From positions 434,001 through 498,000 of the forward strand of contig SNVD02011423.1 in assembly GCA_013180625.2 (NCBI GenBank): DNA of 64,000 bases, read 5' to 3'. This document shows positions 47,156 to 59,490 of the stretch, one piece after another (positions within the stretch are counted from its first letter, which is position 1; each line of letters starts with the position of its first letter). The translations under genes and the position numbers were made by a program. The notes under the pieces were generated by a model. The model saw only the letters and a list, made by a program, of their open reading frames with translations, had not been told where the DNA came from and did not search any database. The stretch is from Boswellia sacra. Its lineage: Eukaryota; Streptophyta; Magnoliopsida; Sapindales; Burseraceae.

Positions 47156-50100
47156 ATGATCTCGTGCAAGTTTTCATGGGTGGTTTTGCATTTGTGGTTT
47201 CTTTCCCTTTTGTTGTTCGAAGCTCATGGTCAGGGCTCAGGATTCTCTGTAAAGTTCACGTCAGCTCCTAATTCAACTTCACGTCTGAAGTCGGCCACAT
47301 TCTCTTTTGATGTCTGGGTGGATGGACAAAAGGTCTCGGTAGGCGAAAATGGCCCGCCTTGCACAGGCTCTAATACCACTTGCCCCCCTTGCACGGGTTC
47401 TAATATCAATTGCACTTGCTGTTGCTGCCCTTGCTCTGTCAGCTCTAATATCACTTGCAAGGTTTGATGAACTCTTGACAGTTGTACCGTTTTGGCTACT
47501 TTATGATACAGTATTATAAGCCTTTTTTCTTTTTCTTATTTATTATTTTTAAGTTTTTAAGCTCTCCTCTCTTTTCCCTTTGAATGGATTTGCTTTCATG
47601 TTCTGTGGTTAAGACACAGTCTAAATCTTCCAGATTTCCACGTTGTTCAGAATTTGTTAGTAAATTTTAAGGCTGAAAGTTTTGTCTTTTTACAAAGAAA
47701 AAGGTTTGATGGGTTTACAATTTTAACCAACTGATATCACCAATTCTTATAATTTCACCATGGCTCTTTTGCTTTTGAAATCTTTTGGTTATTAAATTTC
47801 CTCATGTACCATGCTTGCAGTTGGATAATGGCATTACTACAGATTGTGGAGGTAAGGAGGTTTCATATACAGGCTTGCAAGATGGAAATCATAAGTTTGA
47901 GGTCTGCAGCGTTGCACCTCCAGCAGTTCGCTGTTCTACCTATAGCTGGATTGTTGGTTAGGAAGCCTTCCTTTACCTTTTTCAATGTTTTTCAATTCTT
48001 CCTCCATTAGTGATTAGAATAATACGTTTCAAATTGTGTCAGAACAATTTCAAAATAGAAGTAGGAAGGATGTGACAGACTGACAGTTCCAGTTCTATCT
48101 CATTTGCAGATACGGTTCCTCCAACAGCTTATATAACCTCACCAACATCTTTTACAAATGCTATGAATGTCTCTGTCAATATCTCTTTTACGGAGCCCTG
48201 CACTGGTGAAGATGGTAAAGACGGTTTCAAGTGTTCTTCCGAGAAAGCCTGCAACGTGAGTATTCTTGAGATGTACAAGTTTTTTGCGCCGTCGAAATAT
48301 ATATGGTGTGTTAACTAAAAATAAATTCAATTTTCAGCTGCTGGTCCACGGTGATGGCCAAGTTATGCCATCTTCACTTGTCACGCTGGTGCCAACACGC
48401 AAATATACCCTTCTCGTGAATTTATCATCTAAGATTGACGGGAATGTGACATTAGAAGTGGATAACCTCTTTTGTACTGACACTGCTGGGAACAAATTCA
48501 TTAAGGCAGAAAACTGGACTTTCAATATCAGCTTTGGTGAGCTCTGCTGTTCAGTCTGTATTTATATTATGTTGTTTAAAAAAATTATCAGTATCATTGT
48601 CCAAGACATGATCCTTCTAATGATGAATAAATCCCTTCAAGTCATTTTTTTGGTTAGTTCTCAGTGAAATTTCTTCCATATTTTTTTCTATCTCAAACGT
48701 CGCATTTAAAAATAAAAAAATAAAAAATAAAAAGTTAGATGGTCTATTGTTGTTACCCAAAATTGCTCTGTTCATTTGGTGGTTATTTGTTTTGACAGAT
48801 AGAAGAGGTGTAGATATCAACGTAATCCCTGGTGTTCCTGAAAAAATCCTTCCACTGGATAGTGGAAGTGTGTCTCTGCTTGCTACTAATAATAAAGAGG
48901 ATTTGAAACTCTATTTAAACTTCTCAAAGCGTGTACGCAACACATCTGCAGAAGTTCTAAACTCTCTCAAAACGAGTCAGGGCACACTTCATCCAATTAA
49001 GGGAGAAAACCTTGAGGGCCTCAGATATGGCTTTAAGGTTGGTAGCTTTTTATACATCTAATTAATGTATTTATGTTATATATAGTATTCAACTCATATG
49101 TACTCTTTCTTCTCAGATTTTAAATGTTAATAGTAGCTTTGCAATGATAAATGTAAGCTTGGATTCCAAAGCGATCATAACCGAACATGGGAAGCCCTTC
49201 TCTCCAATTGAACCACTTACTCTCCTTTACGGTATGAAATGCATTCTTTTCTCTTAGAATTCAATTTCCAATGAACTTAATAACTTAAGAATTGGAAAAA
49301 TAAAAATAAAAATAAGAAGTAAAGGTTTTAAAATTCTATGCAAATCAAATAATCAAGCATTTTTTGCGATTATTAAAAGTTTTTTAGATTTATTCTTCGC
49401 CCTTGAGTATTGTGTGGTTGTGGTTCTTTCCTTCTGATGCGTATGGATGTGACCATCAGATTCTCGGAGGCCTGAAGTGACATTGAGTACAATACATAGG
49501 ACGACGCCAAAAACTATTCCTCTGAGGATCGACTTCTCGAAGCCTGTGTTGGGCTTTAAAATGTCTAATATATCAATTAAGGGTGGTCAATTGCTCAGGC
49601 AAGTTGAGAGTGGTCAGTTGTTAGCAACTGATCTATATTTCGTTGTCATTGGCACATCATAAAAATGTTCAACTTTCTTCTCCATTTGCCTTTTATTGAA
49701 AGAAATAAAATGTTCCACATAATTTTTTAAAAAGAAAATATTAACTCTGTTTTAATTTTAGTTCATCTTTTGATGTGATCCACAGTGACAGCTTTGAGGA
49801 ATTAAATAAGGGTACAATGTACTCTATAAATATACGAGTTGATAATGGTACTGTTGTTTACGTTGATATTCCTGAAAATGTAGCTGAGGATGTTTTTGGA
49901 AACAAAAATCAAGCAGCTGGTGCTTATCTAGAAGCGTACTGTAAGAATTTCCTCATTTTTGGCTTCTTATTGGTTCAATTTATGTTTAAATCCAACCTTT
50001 TTTTTAATCTTTAAACGTAATTTCTGACATAAGTTATGAACCTATCAACAGATTCTGATCCTATCTTATCTCGTGTGACTTCAATAATTGTGACTTCAAC

Positions 50101-53100
50101 TTTTGGGATAACATGTTTGGCTCATGGAATGCTTGCTGTGTCAAGTGCAAGCCTTGTATCCACGGGGCAAATAGCATCTTCCACTTTGATGTCCGATCCT
50201 GCGGCAAACCTTTTCGCATGCTACCCGACTTATTTTATCCTCTGTTTGAATGAGAAAGCTAGGTTGGATGTGAAAATGTTGTTTGTGAGATTCTGTAATT
50301 TGTTTTCTCTGCTTTCTTGAAAACCAGGAACCAGGACCGCCTTCTTTTGTTGAGCAAAAAGGGCCTTTACTTTTTATGAATTTTAGATAAATAGTAGTGT
50401 TAGATTTGATGTAGATCATCAAAAGTTGGTACAATCACCCTTAATCATAATACTCATAATTTGCATATAATGTTTTCTTTTGGAACAGTTAAGTTTAAGC
50501 CACATCCAGCTTATTGCGCTCTGTAGATGGCTGCCGGTTAATTTGCCGGTAGCGTATTATGCATATGCTAAGGCTTTAGAGTGGAGTATTCCCTACCTCA
50601 ATCTCCCGTGGGAAAAAGATCATGTTCCTGTAGTCCATGTGAAAGTGAGGACAAATTCTGGTACAATTAATCAGACAAAGTTTGAGATGTGTATAAGGAA
50701 GAAACAAAACGATACCAACGGAAAAAAGAGTTCGCACATAGATGAAGTTTCCAAAAGAGTCCCGAAGCCTGCGCCACCGCCACCGCGTCAATCATCTCCC
50801 GAGGACTGCAATTCCGCTTTTGGGGTTGAAAATCTTTCTTTCTTTTTTTTTTTTCTTCTCTCTCATCTACTTGTTTCTTATATCTTACTGGACTGTAACT
50901 AATGGTACGCCTAATCCAATGTATTAAATGCATGCAGGCAGAGGGTATAGAAATCAGCCGATCTTTATATTTGGAATGTCTGGAAGTAAAAGCGTACGTA
51001 TCGGTTTTTTTTCTTGTAAAAAAAATTTCTTTCGCCTGAGGATAATATAGGTATTTGCTCTACTATTAGGAATGTCAGAAACATTTGATATGTATAAAAT
51101 CGATGAGCAGAATTTCATGAAAAAAGCAAAAGGTAGGCGCATACCATCCAGAGGTAAACCTACGTTCAATGGTGCTTTTTCACATGAAAATCTATATTTT
51201 GTCCAATCATATAGCAAGTGCAATCTAAAATTAAAATTGAAAATATTGGACTGTTACACAATAAAAACAGAGCCTTTTTTCTTTATTTTCTTTAATGAAA
51301 AAAAATATATATATTTGGTTTCACATGCATGTTGTTATACCATCTCACTGCTCTCATCTTCTTGTAGTTGGCAGGATTTCTGGAGATGCATGTTCTGGTT
51401 AGCTATATTTGGTGGTAGTGGGATCCTTTTGCATGCTTTACTCATTGTAAGAATCAGATGGCTTCGGAAACAGAGGGATTTGAGGGAGCCTCGACCACAG
51501 AGTGAACCTCAGGAACAGAGGGTCTATGAGGATCTGACATTTCCAGGATTTGAGATATTTTGTATAATTGTTGCGCTACCATGTATTTGCAAGGCCTCCG
51601 CTGGTCTAATCAAAGGTAAATTAAAATTTCCCGTCATTGGGGCACCCTTTTTTTTTTATTTAATTAGGCAACATTTATATTAATTATTTTCTGTGTATAA
51701 TGTGGAAGGCCAAAAGGGGTCAGGGGATGTAGTGGGCGGTATGTTGTTGGGCGTGGTGGGTTTAATTCTGCTGTTCTTCTTCATAGTCCTCTTAGTTGGA
51801 GTTACACTTGGGATGCTGTTTCTTTATGATGAACGGGAAGTGGAGAAGCAGAAGTTGTTACCAGGCAGTTTAACTTTACGATGGACGTGTAAAAATCAAT
51901 CAAACGAATTTTATCTAAACATCTTAGGCCCTCTATTTGAAGATTTGAGAGGTCTCCCCAAAAACATGCTTCCGGGCAATCCCCACAATCCTGATGATAA
52001 TGAAAGAGGGGGCGCTAGAGGAACTGGTGGCAATCACCACAATCATGGTGCTGAGGAAGCACAGGATGCAGAAGCAACTGAGGGCAATCCCCGCAATCAC
52101 GGTGCTGAGGAAGCACAGGATGCAGAAGCAACGGGGGGCAATCCCCGCAATCATGGCGCTGAGGAAGCACTGGATACAGAAGCAAGTGGAGGGAATACCT
52201 CCAGGCCTGGTGATTGTAACATTCCGTCTAATGATGAAATAGAGGAATTAGAAGCACCTCGGATTAATCCCCAGAAAAATAGTGATGGTATCATTGCCTC
52301 CAATGATGAAAGAGGGGATGTAAGTTCTCCTGGCGGCGATACCTGCAAAAATGGTGATGATAAAACAGTGGACAATAAGGAACCTGGGGCCCATCCTCAC
52401 CAAAATAATAATCGCCACAAGAAGGATGGTGATAGTGCCAATGCCTTGGGAGACGCAAGTCTCATACGGAAGGTGTTAGATATCCTTGGACTAAGTTTCA
52501 TACACATGCTGTTTAGTGCACCTGGAAAAACTTTCATGCAGAAGCTGTCTGATATACTTAGAACAAGTTTCATGCAGAAGCTGTCTGATATACTTAGAAC
52601 AAGTTTCATGCAGAAGCTCTGTGGTATACTTAGAACCTACTACATTCTGCTTGAGTCTGTGAGACAAGTTATTCTAGGCATCATGGCTGGTGCCTTTCTG
52701 GGTGAAGATTTCATACACTATTCCTTTAAATCACGAGTGGCAATTATTCTACTAAGCATTACCTGTTTTCTCCTTTTATTCCTCCTTTTTCTGCGGCCTT
52801 TCATTTCGAAAAGGGGTCTGTTGGTTGAGATCATTTCTATTGTCTGCGAAGTAGGTGTATTGACTCTTCAAGTGGTGAACATACACTTAGAATCTAACGT
52901 TGCGTCTGTTGAGGAACAGTCTAAAGTTGCTTCTGGTTGGCAAAAGTCTAAACTTGAAGAGCAACAGTTTAAACTTGACGTCTGGATGGTTATACTTCCC
53001 TTCATAGGATATTTAGCAACGATGATTAATCAAGGTTATGCTTTGTATGAACAGATAAAGAATTATGACCAAGATGATAACAAGTCTTTTGTAAGGGGTC

Positions 53101-53378
53101 TGAAAAAAGCTTACTCTGAACTTCTTATCTTTTTCCTCCCACGGAAACTAAGGGAATTGTGGGGAACCAAAACTGGGGAAGAAGGAACTAGGGATACTGG
53201 TTCTTCTGCTCACAAGAACAGGAGCTCAGGCACAAAAGATGAACGAGGGATGAAACAACCAAGTGAACCCCCCAAGTCTTTCTCTGGCCTTAGTAAACAA
53301 GGAAGTGGAGGTCCAAATGATGCTTCCAGCACCACGGGAAACCTATCTATACCTTCACCTTCAAAATTCGGACCCTAA
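47156..53378 (+). CDS. Complete member of the Ig-like-ectodomain multi-pass membrane protein family (13 exons, 1300 aa)
   Basis: Exons: 47156-47461, 47821-47956, 48110-48255, 48338-48536, 48799-49037, 49117-49231, 49460-49598, 49792-49940, 50052-50215, 50489-50824, 50938-50993, 51368-51615, 51709-53378. All phases agree, total 3903 nt. The start is the ATG aligned with that of copy 2; an in-frame ATG 33 nt upstream is possible but not conserved. Residues 1-25 look like a signal peptide ending FEAHG. Residues 26-476 are a Cys/Asn-rich ectodomain of Ig-like repeats (TAYITSPTSFTNAMNVSVNI) with many N-glycosylation sequons. Membrane segments follow near 490-515, 667-690, 715-740, 757-785 and four more in 950-1190. 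Between them are GPLFEDLRG and an acidic repeat loop, then a polar Ser/Gly-rich tail. Intron 7 begins GC in an ideal AG|GCAAGT context. Intron 9 begins GC in a poor context. The VNLP...ALEWSIPYLNLPW segment and LFLRPFISKRG-xx-VE recall fungal TRP-like/Flc channels (inference). Function is not established. Confidence 0.88.
52029..52190 (+). repeat. Three 54-bp coding repeats (18 aa) in exon 13
   Basis: Units start at 52029, 52083 and 52137, encoding GN-H/P-x-NHGAEEA-x-D-x-EA. They are nearly identical, so the expansion is recent. Copy 2 lacks it. Confidence 0.95.
52529..52639 (+). repeat. Three 36-bp coding repeats (12 aa) in exon 13
   Basis: The unit encodes FMQKLSDILRTS. Copies begin near 52532, 52568 and 52604, followed by YYILLESV. 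Copy 2 has a single equivalent (FTHKLFGILRI). The repeat lengthens an amphipathic segment just before a membrane helix. Confidence 0.95.
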
Positions 53379-54591
53379 TAATTAGACTTAGAAGCCATTT
53401 CTGAATCCGGGTGAAGCTGGAAAGGTTTGGGACTGCCCTCGTCTTTAAAATAATCAACTTTTAATTGTGTTAACAAAATAATTTGTGTATATAGGAGTGT
53501 TTGTTTTTGGAACAATTAACTCTTTTGGTGTTTGTAATATATAATGTGTAAATAAGAGTGGTTGTTCTTCAAATAATCGAATTTAATTGTGTTAGTAAAA
53601 TTTGTTTTTAATAATGTTAAATTTTTCAAAAGCGTTAGATATGTCGTTGATAAATTTAATTTAATTTTTTTTAAAAAAATGCAAGACAGATAGACATAGT
53701 TTTGAAGTTAAACAAATATGGTAAAAATGTCTAAAAGCAATAATTGACATTTTATTGAACTGCTAAAATATCTAATGATTATACGATAAAATTTAGAGAT
53801 ATATTTAAAATAATAGTTATTCATTTTAGAAGAAAAGAGAAGTTATTGCTGCCATGATTAATTGAAACGTTAAAATGAATCCTTTGTCTTTACGATATTC
53901 TTCACTGAACCAAAAATACCTATTTCTTTGTTTTTTGAATTTGATTAAGTTAGGAATTAATTTTTAAAACTGAAAAATATGAAAAAAAAGGAAAGTTAGG
54001 TTGAATAATTCAGACATCAATTTCCACTAAAATTTCATTAGCTTTTTCTTAAATTGTTGATCCAACGTCCATGTTTTTATGTTTTGATGCACATGTCATC
54101 AATATTTACCATCGTATCATATGAAAAGTTATCATTAAAATTATTATCATGGTACTTAAGAGCATAAAGCATTGAATACCATCGCCCTGCAATATTCGAT
54201 ATACAAAAGAGTGTTATTATTTAAGCCTTATAAAATCTTTTTTTAAGCTTTATTTTAATTAAAAATTATTGAAAAACTATAATTTATAATTATTTTCTAT
54301 ATAATAACAAAATTACCTTTCTTATATATCTTAAAATTAAATTTACTTACACAACTCATAATTTATTATTATGAACTTATCAACTCATAATTTAATAAAT
54401 TTTTCTTATCCTCTTCTTCTTCATAATTGTTAGCTTTTTCATTATCTTAACAATAACTTATCTGAAACCAGTAAAATAAGATAAAACAGATAATTTTACA
54501 TGGTTCGATTATAAACTAATCTACATCTATTATAAACAAAAATTATAATCTATTGTATTAAATATATTTACACCCAACTTATTTCAATTCT
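53379..54591 (+). other. 3' flank of the complete gene
   Basis: AT-rich, non-coding. The first ~700 bp match the relic at 17500-18185. No clear AATAAA close to the stop. AAAATAATTTGTGTATATAGG-like text at about 53475 could serve for 3' end formation. LTR-like text (TTTTACATGGTTCGATT) appears near 54490. Confidence 0.4.
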
Positions 54592-56806
54592 CGGTTTCTT
54601 ACAACTCAATTGAATAATTGGCACCATCTAGCACAGTAAAAGAACCTTATCTTTTATTGGTGCGTGAATTACACACGGGCTGGGAGTGAATTTATAGCCA
54701 ATTCCACCGCCCATATCCCCAACAAAAGATTGACAATTGTACGGTAGGGATTAGTTATGGTGAAAATATCTAACCCACATAATATTTTATTACAACACGA
54801 AGCCTACTTTAATGACGTTGCAAATTTTTCCAATCTAATGCGGGCCTTGAGCTTCAAATACATTTAAGCACCATTTGCTAACATTTTTTCTTCCTTTTTG
54901 AGACTTGAGAATACTGTTTATCTTTTGCAACTACCTTACTAAAGTATATGTCGACCGTCCGCCTTCTTTTCTTTCCCATTTTTTCACTCAAACGTGGGGG
55001 CACTTTGTCCCTTTAATTTGCTAATATTTCAGTGCTATACTTTTAGAAGTTTTATTATTAATCACACTCACATGAACTTGACCAAGACCAACCAAGTAAC
55101 ACACACTTCAAAAATAAGTGTAAAATTCAAAATCAAATGTTATTGTTTTATAACCTAAAATTAAATCAACAAAAGGATATAATGGGTTTGTCTAAGATTG
55201 TTATGTTATAGAAAATTATTATAAAAAATTACTATAAAAAATCTACTGTTAATTATACTTTCTCAAAAAATTAGAGATGTTTAAGGAAATAACTTTTTAA
55301 AATTACTGTCCTATCTAAAAAGTATGGATATGGGTATTATTGTCTGTTGCTAAAGCCAAAGAAATAAGGTTCTTTGTGTTATCGTCTGTTGCTGTTGACT
55401 TCGTTACTTGAGCGCAGCTTGGTCGCTTTCGCTTCTTCGCCTTGGTCTTAATGTTAGATCTCGTTATTCATTTCAAGAGATAATGTTGCTGATGTTAAGC
55501 TTAAAATATTGTTTATCTTTCCATTATCCATCTTCTTTCCTTTGGCAATTTTTTCCAATCTAATGTGGGCCTTTACCGTCAAAAGATGTTCAAGGGGCAT
55601 CTTGATATTATACATAGAATGTGTTTGATATTTTTAAAATTAAAAAAAAAAAACAATGAAATGTTTTGATTGTTCTTTTAACCACCAACTTACACTTAGA
55701 GCGTATTTGTTTGAGTTTTTCTACTAACGAAAAAAGCTTTTTTAATATTAAAAGCTATTTTAAAAATTTTTGGTGTTGTTTGACTGTCAAATGAGTAGAG
55801 CTTATGAATAATTAAAAAAATTATTTTTATATTGAGCTCAGAATTGAAGCTTTTAGAAAAAACACTTTCTGAGTTTTTTTGAAATGTCAGGGATACCATC
55901 ATTTAATACTTCATTTACCTTATTCTTTCTTCATAATAAAACTATATTTCATAGAGATCTACTTCAATAAACTCTACTTAAAGAAATAAAAATAAACAAA
56001 TCCTTAAGGACCCTTTAATAATTAATTTATAGTTTTTGAAATTAAAATAATAATTAAAAAGTATGATTTTTAGTTTTAAGAAATGATAATAAATTTGACA
56101 TTTTTGTTATTTAAATGAAATGTCATAAATAAAAATATCGTAACTTGTTCAAGCTCAGTATTTTCAATCAAAGATATAAAAAATGATAAAGGTTCAAGCC
56201 TCTAATCCAAAAAGCTTAATCATTTAATGTGTAACTTAACATCACCTTACGTAAACCATTAAATCAAAGTTCAAACAATGATTTTATAGACCTTTCAACG
56301 TCTCATCAACATCCAAACATAAAGGTTGTGATGGATTTTGGAGGTCTTTCGAGTTTAAATATAAAAATATCATTTATACGCTTATCTTAGAATAATTTTA
56401 CAATTATAAGCAACAAAATAAATCACACTTCTAATAATAAATGGAAAATCCAATTTTTAAATCATATATTTACAATAAGACCCGTTAATCATAATCCATT
56501 AAGATTACAATTAACTAAAGTAATTTTTTAGGTTTGAGCTTTAATAATTTCATAATTTTTCTCTGACCAATTGTTTATTATTAATGTTACATAACTTTCT
56601 CCACTAATAAGTTCCATGTTTATTTTTGTTCAAATGAATCTCCAGAAATCTTTGGACTCTTTAACTTTTTGAGGTCGCAAAAGTATCTAATAAGTAGGCT
56701 TGGACTTGAGACTCACCAATGGAAGAACCACATTGGTCTACCTTAGAAAAAAATGTGCTAGTTCCTGTTCATTGTCAAAGAAAAAAATTGTTGGTTGTTT
56801 CCTTTT

Positions 56807-58193
56807 TGTTGATACACGATTTCTAGACGGCCAGAAAGCGGGTTGAAGCTTGAGTTGTACGTCGGGTCCAATCCTAAGAACAAAGAAAAATAGTTAGGGG
56901 TGCCGACGAAAGCCCTCCGACGCCCAAGTCAGTTTCTGGCACACCGAAATTTTCTAGGAGAATTTTCTAGAGAGAGAAGCTCTCAAAAGCAAAGGAAATT
57001 TAGAGAGAGAAAGAGTTAAAAAAGTGTGCATACCTTGAATAAAAATTTGGAGGGTTTATATAGGCTTTAGGAGGAGTCATTGGGGGACCCATAAAATAGG
57101 CCCAAATAACGGGCTTCAGTAATATGCTTACTGTATTAGATTTAATTAAGGTCCAATATTGTTATGGCCATAACAGTAGTCTCCCCAGGCCCAAGTCGAA
57201 TAACGGGTCGATGTAGGGACGATTAAATTATTTATAGGCATAATTTAAATATATCAGCAAGCAAGCCCAAAGATGTAAATTTATTATGTATAAGGGCTCC
57301 ATGTGGCCTTGTCCTTAGGTAGGCACCATATATGGTAATGAGAGCCAATTGATCTTGATCAAATGAACTTGGGATTACCTGAACCTTACGCAGGCATCAC
57401 ATATATGGTAAACACTGATACGTTAATCATGAGAGGAGGTTTACCTCTTTTTAAAGCTTTAATTCCCATCTTTCACTGCCTCTAGTATAAAGTTTGAGTG
57501 CATAGGGCTTATTGAAAAAGCAAGAAGGAATATTCAGTGGGCGAGTCGCAAAGGCAATCCAAGCAGGTATCCTTTCAAGGTAAATTCTCCAAGCCCGTGA
57601 GCTGCATGCATCTTATTTTATTTTATTTTTGTGCACTTGTCATTAATTTCACGCACTTTCGTGAAGACCTCAAAAATAGTGAAAGGAATGAGTAAAAGTT
57701 CATGTGGAATGGTTCAATCAAGGAAAGCAAATAGTATTCACATGACGTGCAATATGATTTAATGCATATTCTTTCTTGTGTTCAAGATTTCTTTAGGGAG
57801 GCTAGTTGGAAAGAGAGAAAGTTAATACACAACTTGACTTGTGAGGAGAGAGCACTTCACATACATCATGCTTAGAATATTCTTGACTACATCATGTAGG
57901 AAATAGGAAAAATAATTCACCATTATGCCAAAAAATAAGAAAGACATGTACTTACTAAATAAGTAGTGTAAATTTTCCTTGTATGAACAAATGTAAAAAT
58001 ATTCCTAATCATAAACAAATAAAAGGATTACTAGGACATACGTAAAATATTGTTATTCGCATCCTAAATAGGAAAGCATAGATCGTGAAAACAAGTAGAA
58101 TAATAATGATTCCACGATATGGGACAATTAGTGCTGAATGAAAATCTCAATAAGCATGTTATGCACACACTACGTAATTAAAAATTTCATTAT
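56807..58193 (-). repeat. LTR-like retroelement debris
   Basis: Begins TGTTGATACACGATTT exactly where similarity to block A stops. It contains CCTCCGACGCCCAAGTCAGT, text typical of plant LTRs, and the complement of a TATATAAACCCTCC element near 57050, which suggests minus-strand orientation. I cannot place the other end or any coding sequence. Confidence 0.45.
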
Positions 58194-58293
58194 AGAAAGG
58201 CCAAGAGCTACGAAGGCTTAGTGTTAGCCACCAAACATAATGATTACATATTAAATAAATAAAATAATGGAGCCAAAATAAAAGCTAAATATA

Positions 58294-58971
58294 TAGATGG
58301 CATTTTTCCCCGGCTGGGCCGGGTACCCAGAAATTACCCGCCCAGTCCGGCCGGGGAAAAGCCTGGAAATCCGGGGATTGGGCCCGGGGACAGGTTTGCT
58401 AAGTACAAACAAGTGCGGGTGTGGTACGGATCCAATATTACTAAGGAACCCCGGTCCCCGGCCCGCACCCGCAAAGCCCAGCCCTTTTTTTAATTTTACA
58501 ATGTAAAATGTATATAGTAAGATTCGAACCCGAGACCTGCAAGTTTAATTTTGAGTTGTTAACCACTGAACCACATGCCTTTTTGTGTTAGTTGTTTAAG
58601 ATAAGTTTATATAATGAATTTTGTTTTATATATTTAATTAAAACTTATAAATTGAGGGAGTTGTGTTTCGAACCCAGGCCACCAACCCTTCTACATCTGG
58701 CTTTGCCATCAGTGCTAGCCGCATCTTTGAGATATTTTATGCAAACATATATTATTTAAAATAAATTTTATTTTAGAAAATAAAAAATCCGGGGAAACTC
58801 CGGGTTTTTTTTTTCGGGTGCGGGTGTAACACCCCAATACCCACAAAAACCCGCACCGGAAAAAACCCGAAAAAATCCGGAGATTTTCCGGGGTGGGGGG
58901 AAGAATATTTTTTTCCGGTGCGGGTGCGGAAACGCCAAAACCGCACCCGCACCGGAAATTTGCCATCCCTA
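58294..58971. mobile_element. 678-bp GC-rich DNA element inserted in the 108-bp array
   Basis: Left end TAGATGGCATTTTTCCCCGG; right end reads, on the other strand, TAGGGATGGCAAATTTCCGG. Both ends carry dense GGGTGCGGG/CCCGCACCC text, while the middle is AT-rich. Comparison with uninterrupted units (CTAAATATATACATGC) proves the insertion, but the AT-rich site leaves the target duplication ambiguous (3-5 bp). No transposase. Confidence 0.75.
58510..58725 (-). other. Two tRNA-like pol III box pairs
   Basis: On the minus strand, TGGTTCAGTGGTTAACA (about 58557-58573) is followed by GGGTTCGAATCTT (about 58521-58533), like pol III A and B boxes. A second GGGTTCGAAACAC lies at about 58664-58676. They do not fold into a complete tRNA that I can see. 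Possibly SINE-derived. Confidence 0.3.
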
Positions 58972-59490
58972 ATATACATGCATGGACCCGTAAGAGCTAG
59001 GAAGGCTTAGTGTTGGCCATAAGACATAATGATTACACATTAAACAAACAAAATAATGGAGCCAAAATAAAAGCTAAATAAATACATGCATGGACCCGTA
59101 AGAGCTAGGAAGGCTTAGTGTTGGCCATCAGACATAATGATTACACATTAAACAAACAAAATAATGGAGCCAAAATAAAAGCTAAATATATACATGCATG
59201 GACCCATAAGAGCTAGGAAGGCTTAGTGTTGGCCATCAGACATAATGATTACACATTAAACAAACAAAATAATGGAGCCAAAATAAAAGCTAAATATGGC
59301 CATCAGACATAATGATTACACAAAATAATAGAGCCAAAATAAAAGTTAAATATATACATGCATGGACTTGTAAGAGCTAGGAAGGCTTAGTGTTGGCCAT
59401 CAGACTTAATGATTACACATTAAACAAACAAAATAATGGAGCCAAAATAAAAGCTAAATATATACATGCACGGACCCGTAAGAGTTGTTG

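Larger units (their letters stand above)
58195..59490. repeat. 108-bp tandem array, about six units, interrupted by a GC-rich element
   Basis: The unit holds CATGGACCCGTAAGAGCTAG, GGCTTAGTGTTGGCCAT, AGACATAATGATTACACATT and GGAGCCAAAATAAAAGC. Landmarks at 58981, 59089 and 59197 are exactly 108 bp apart; the next at 59361 follows a partial unit, and the last is at 59469. One unit at 58195-58293 lies left of the inserted element. Confidence 0.9.

Noticed and set aside
52151..52609. Minus-strand frames within exon 13
   Set aside because: They mirror the coding repeats of the sense strand and have no independent support.
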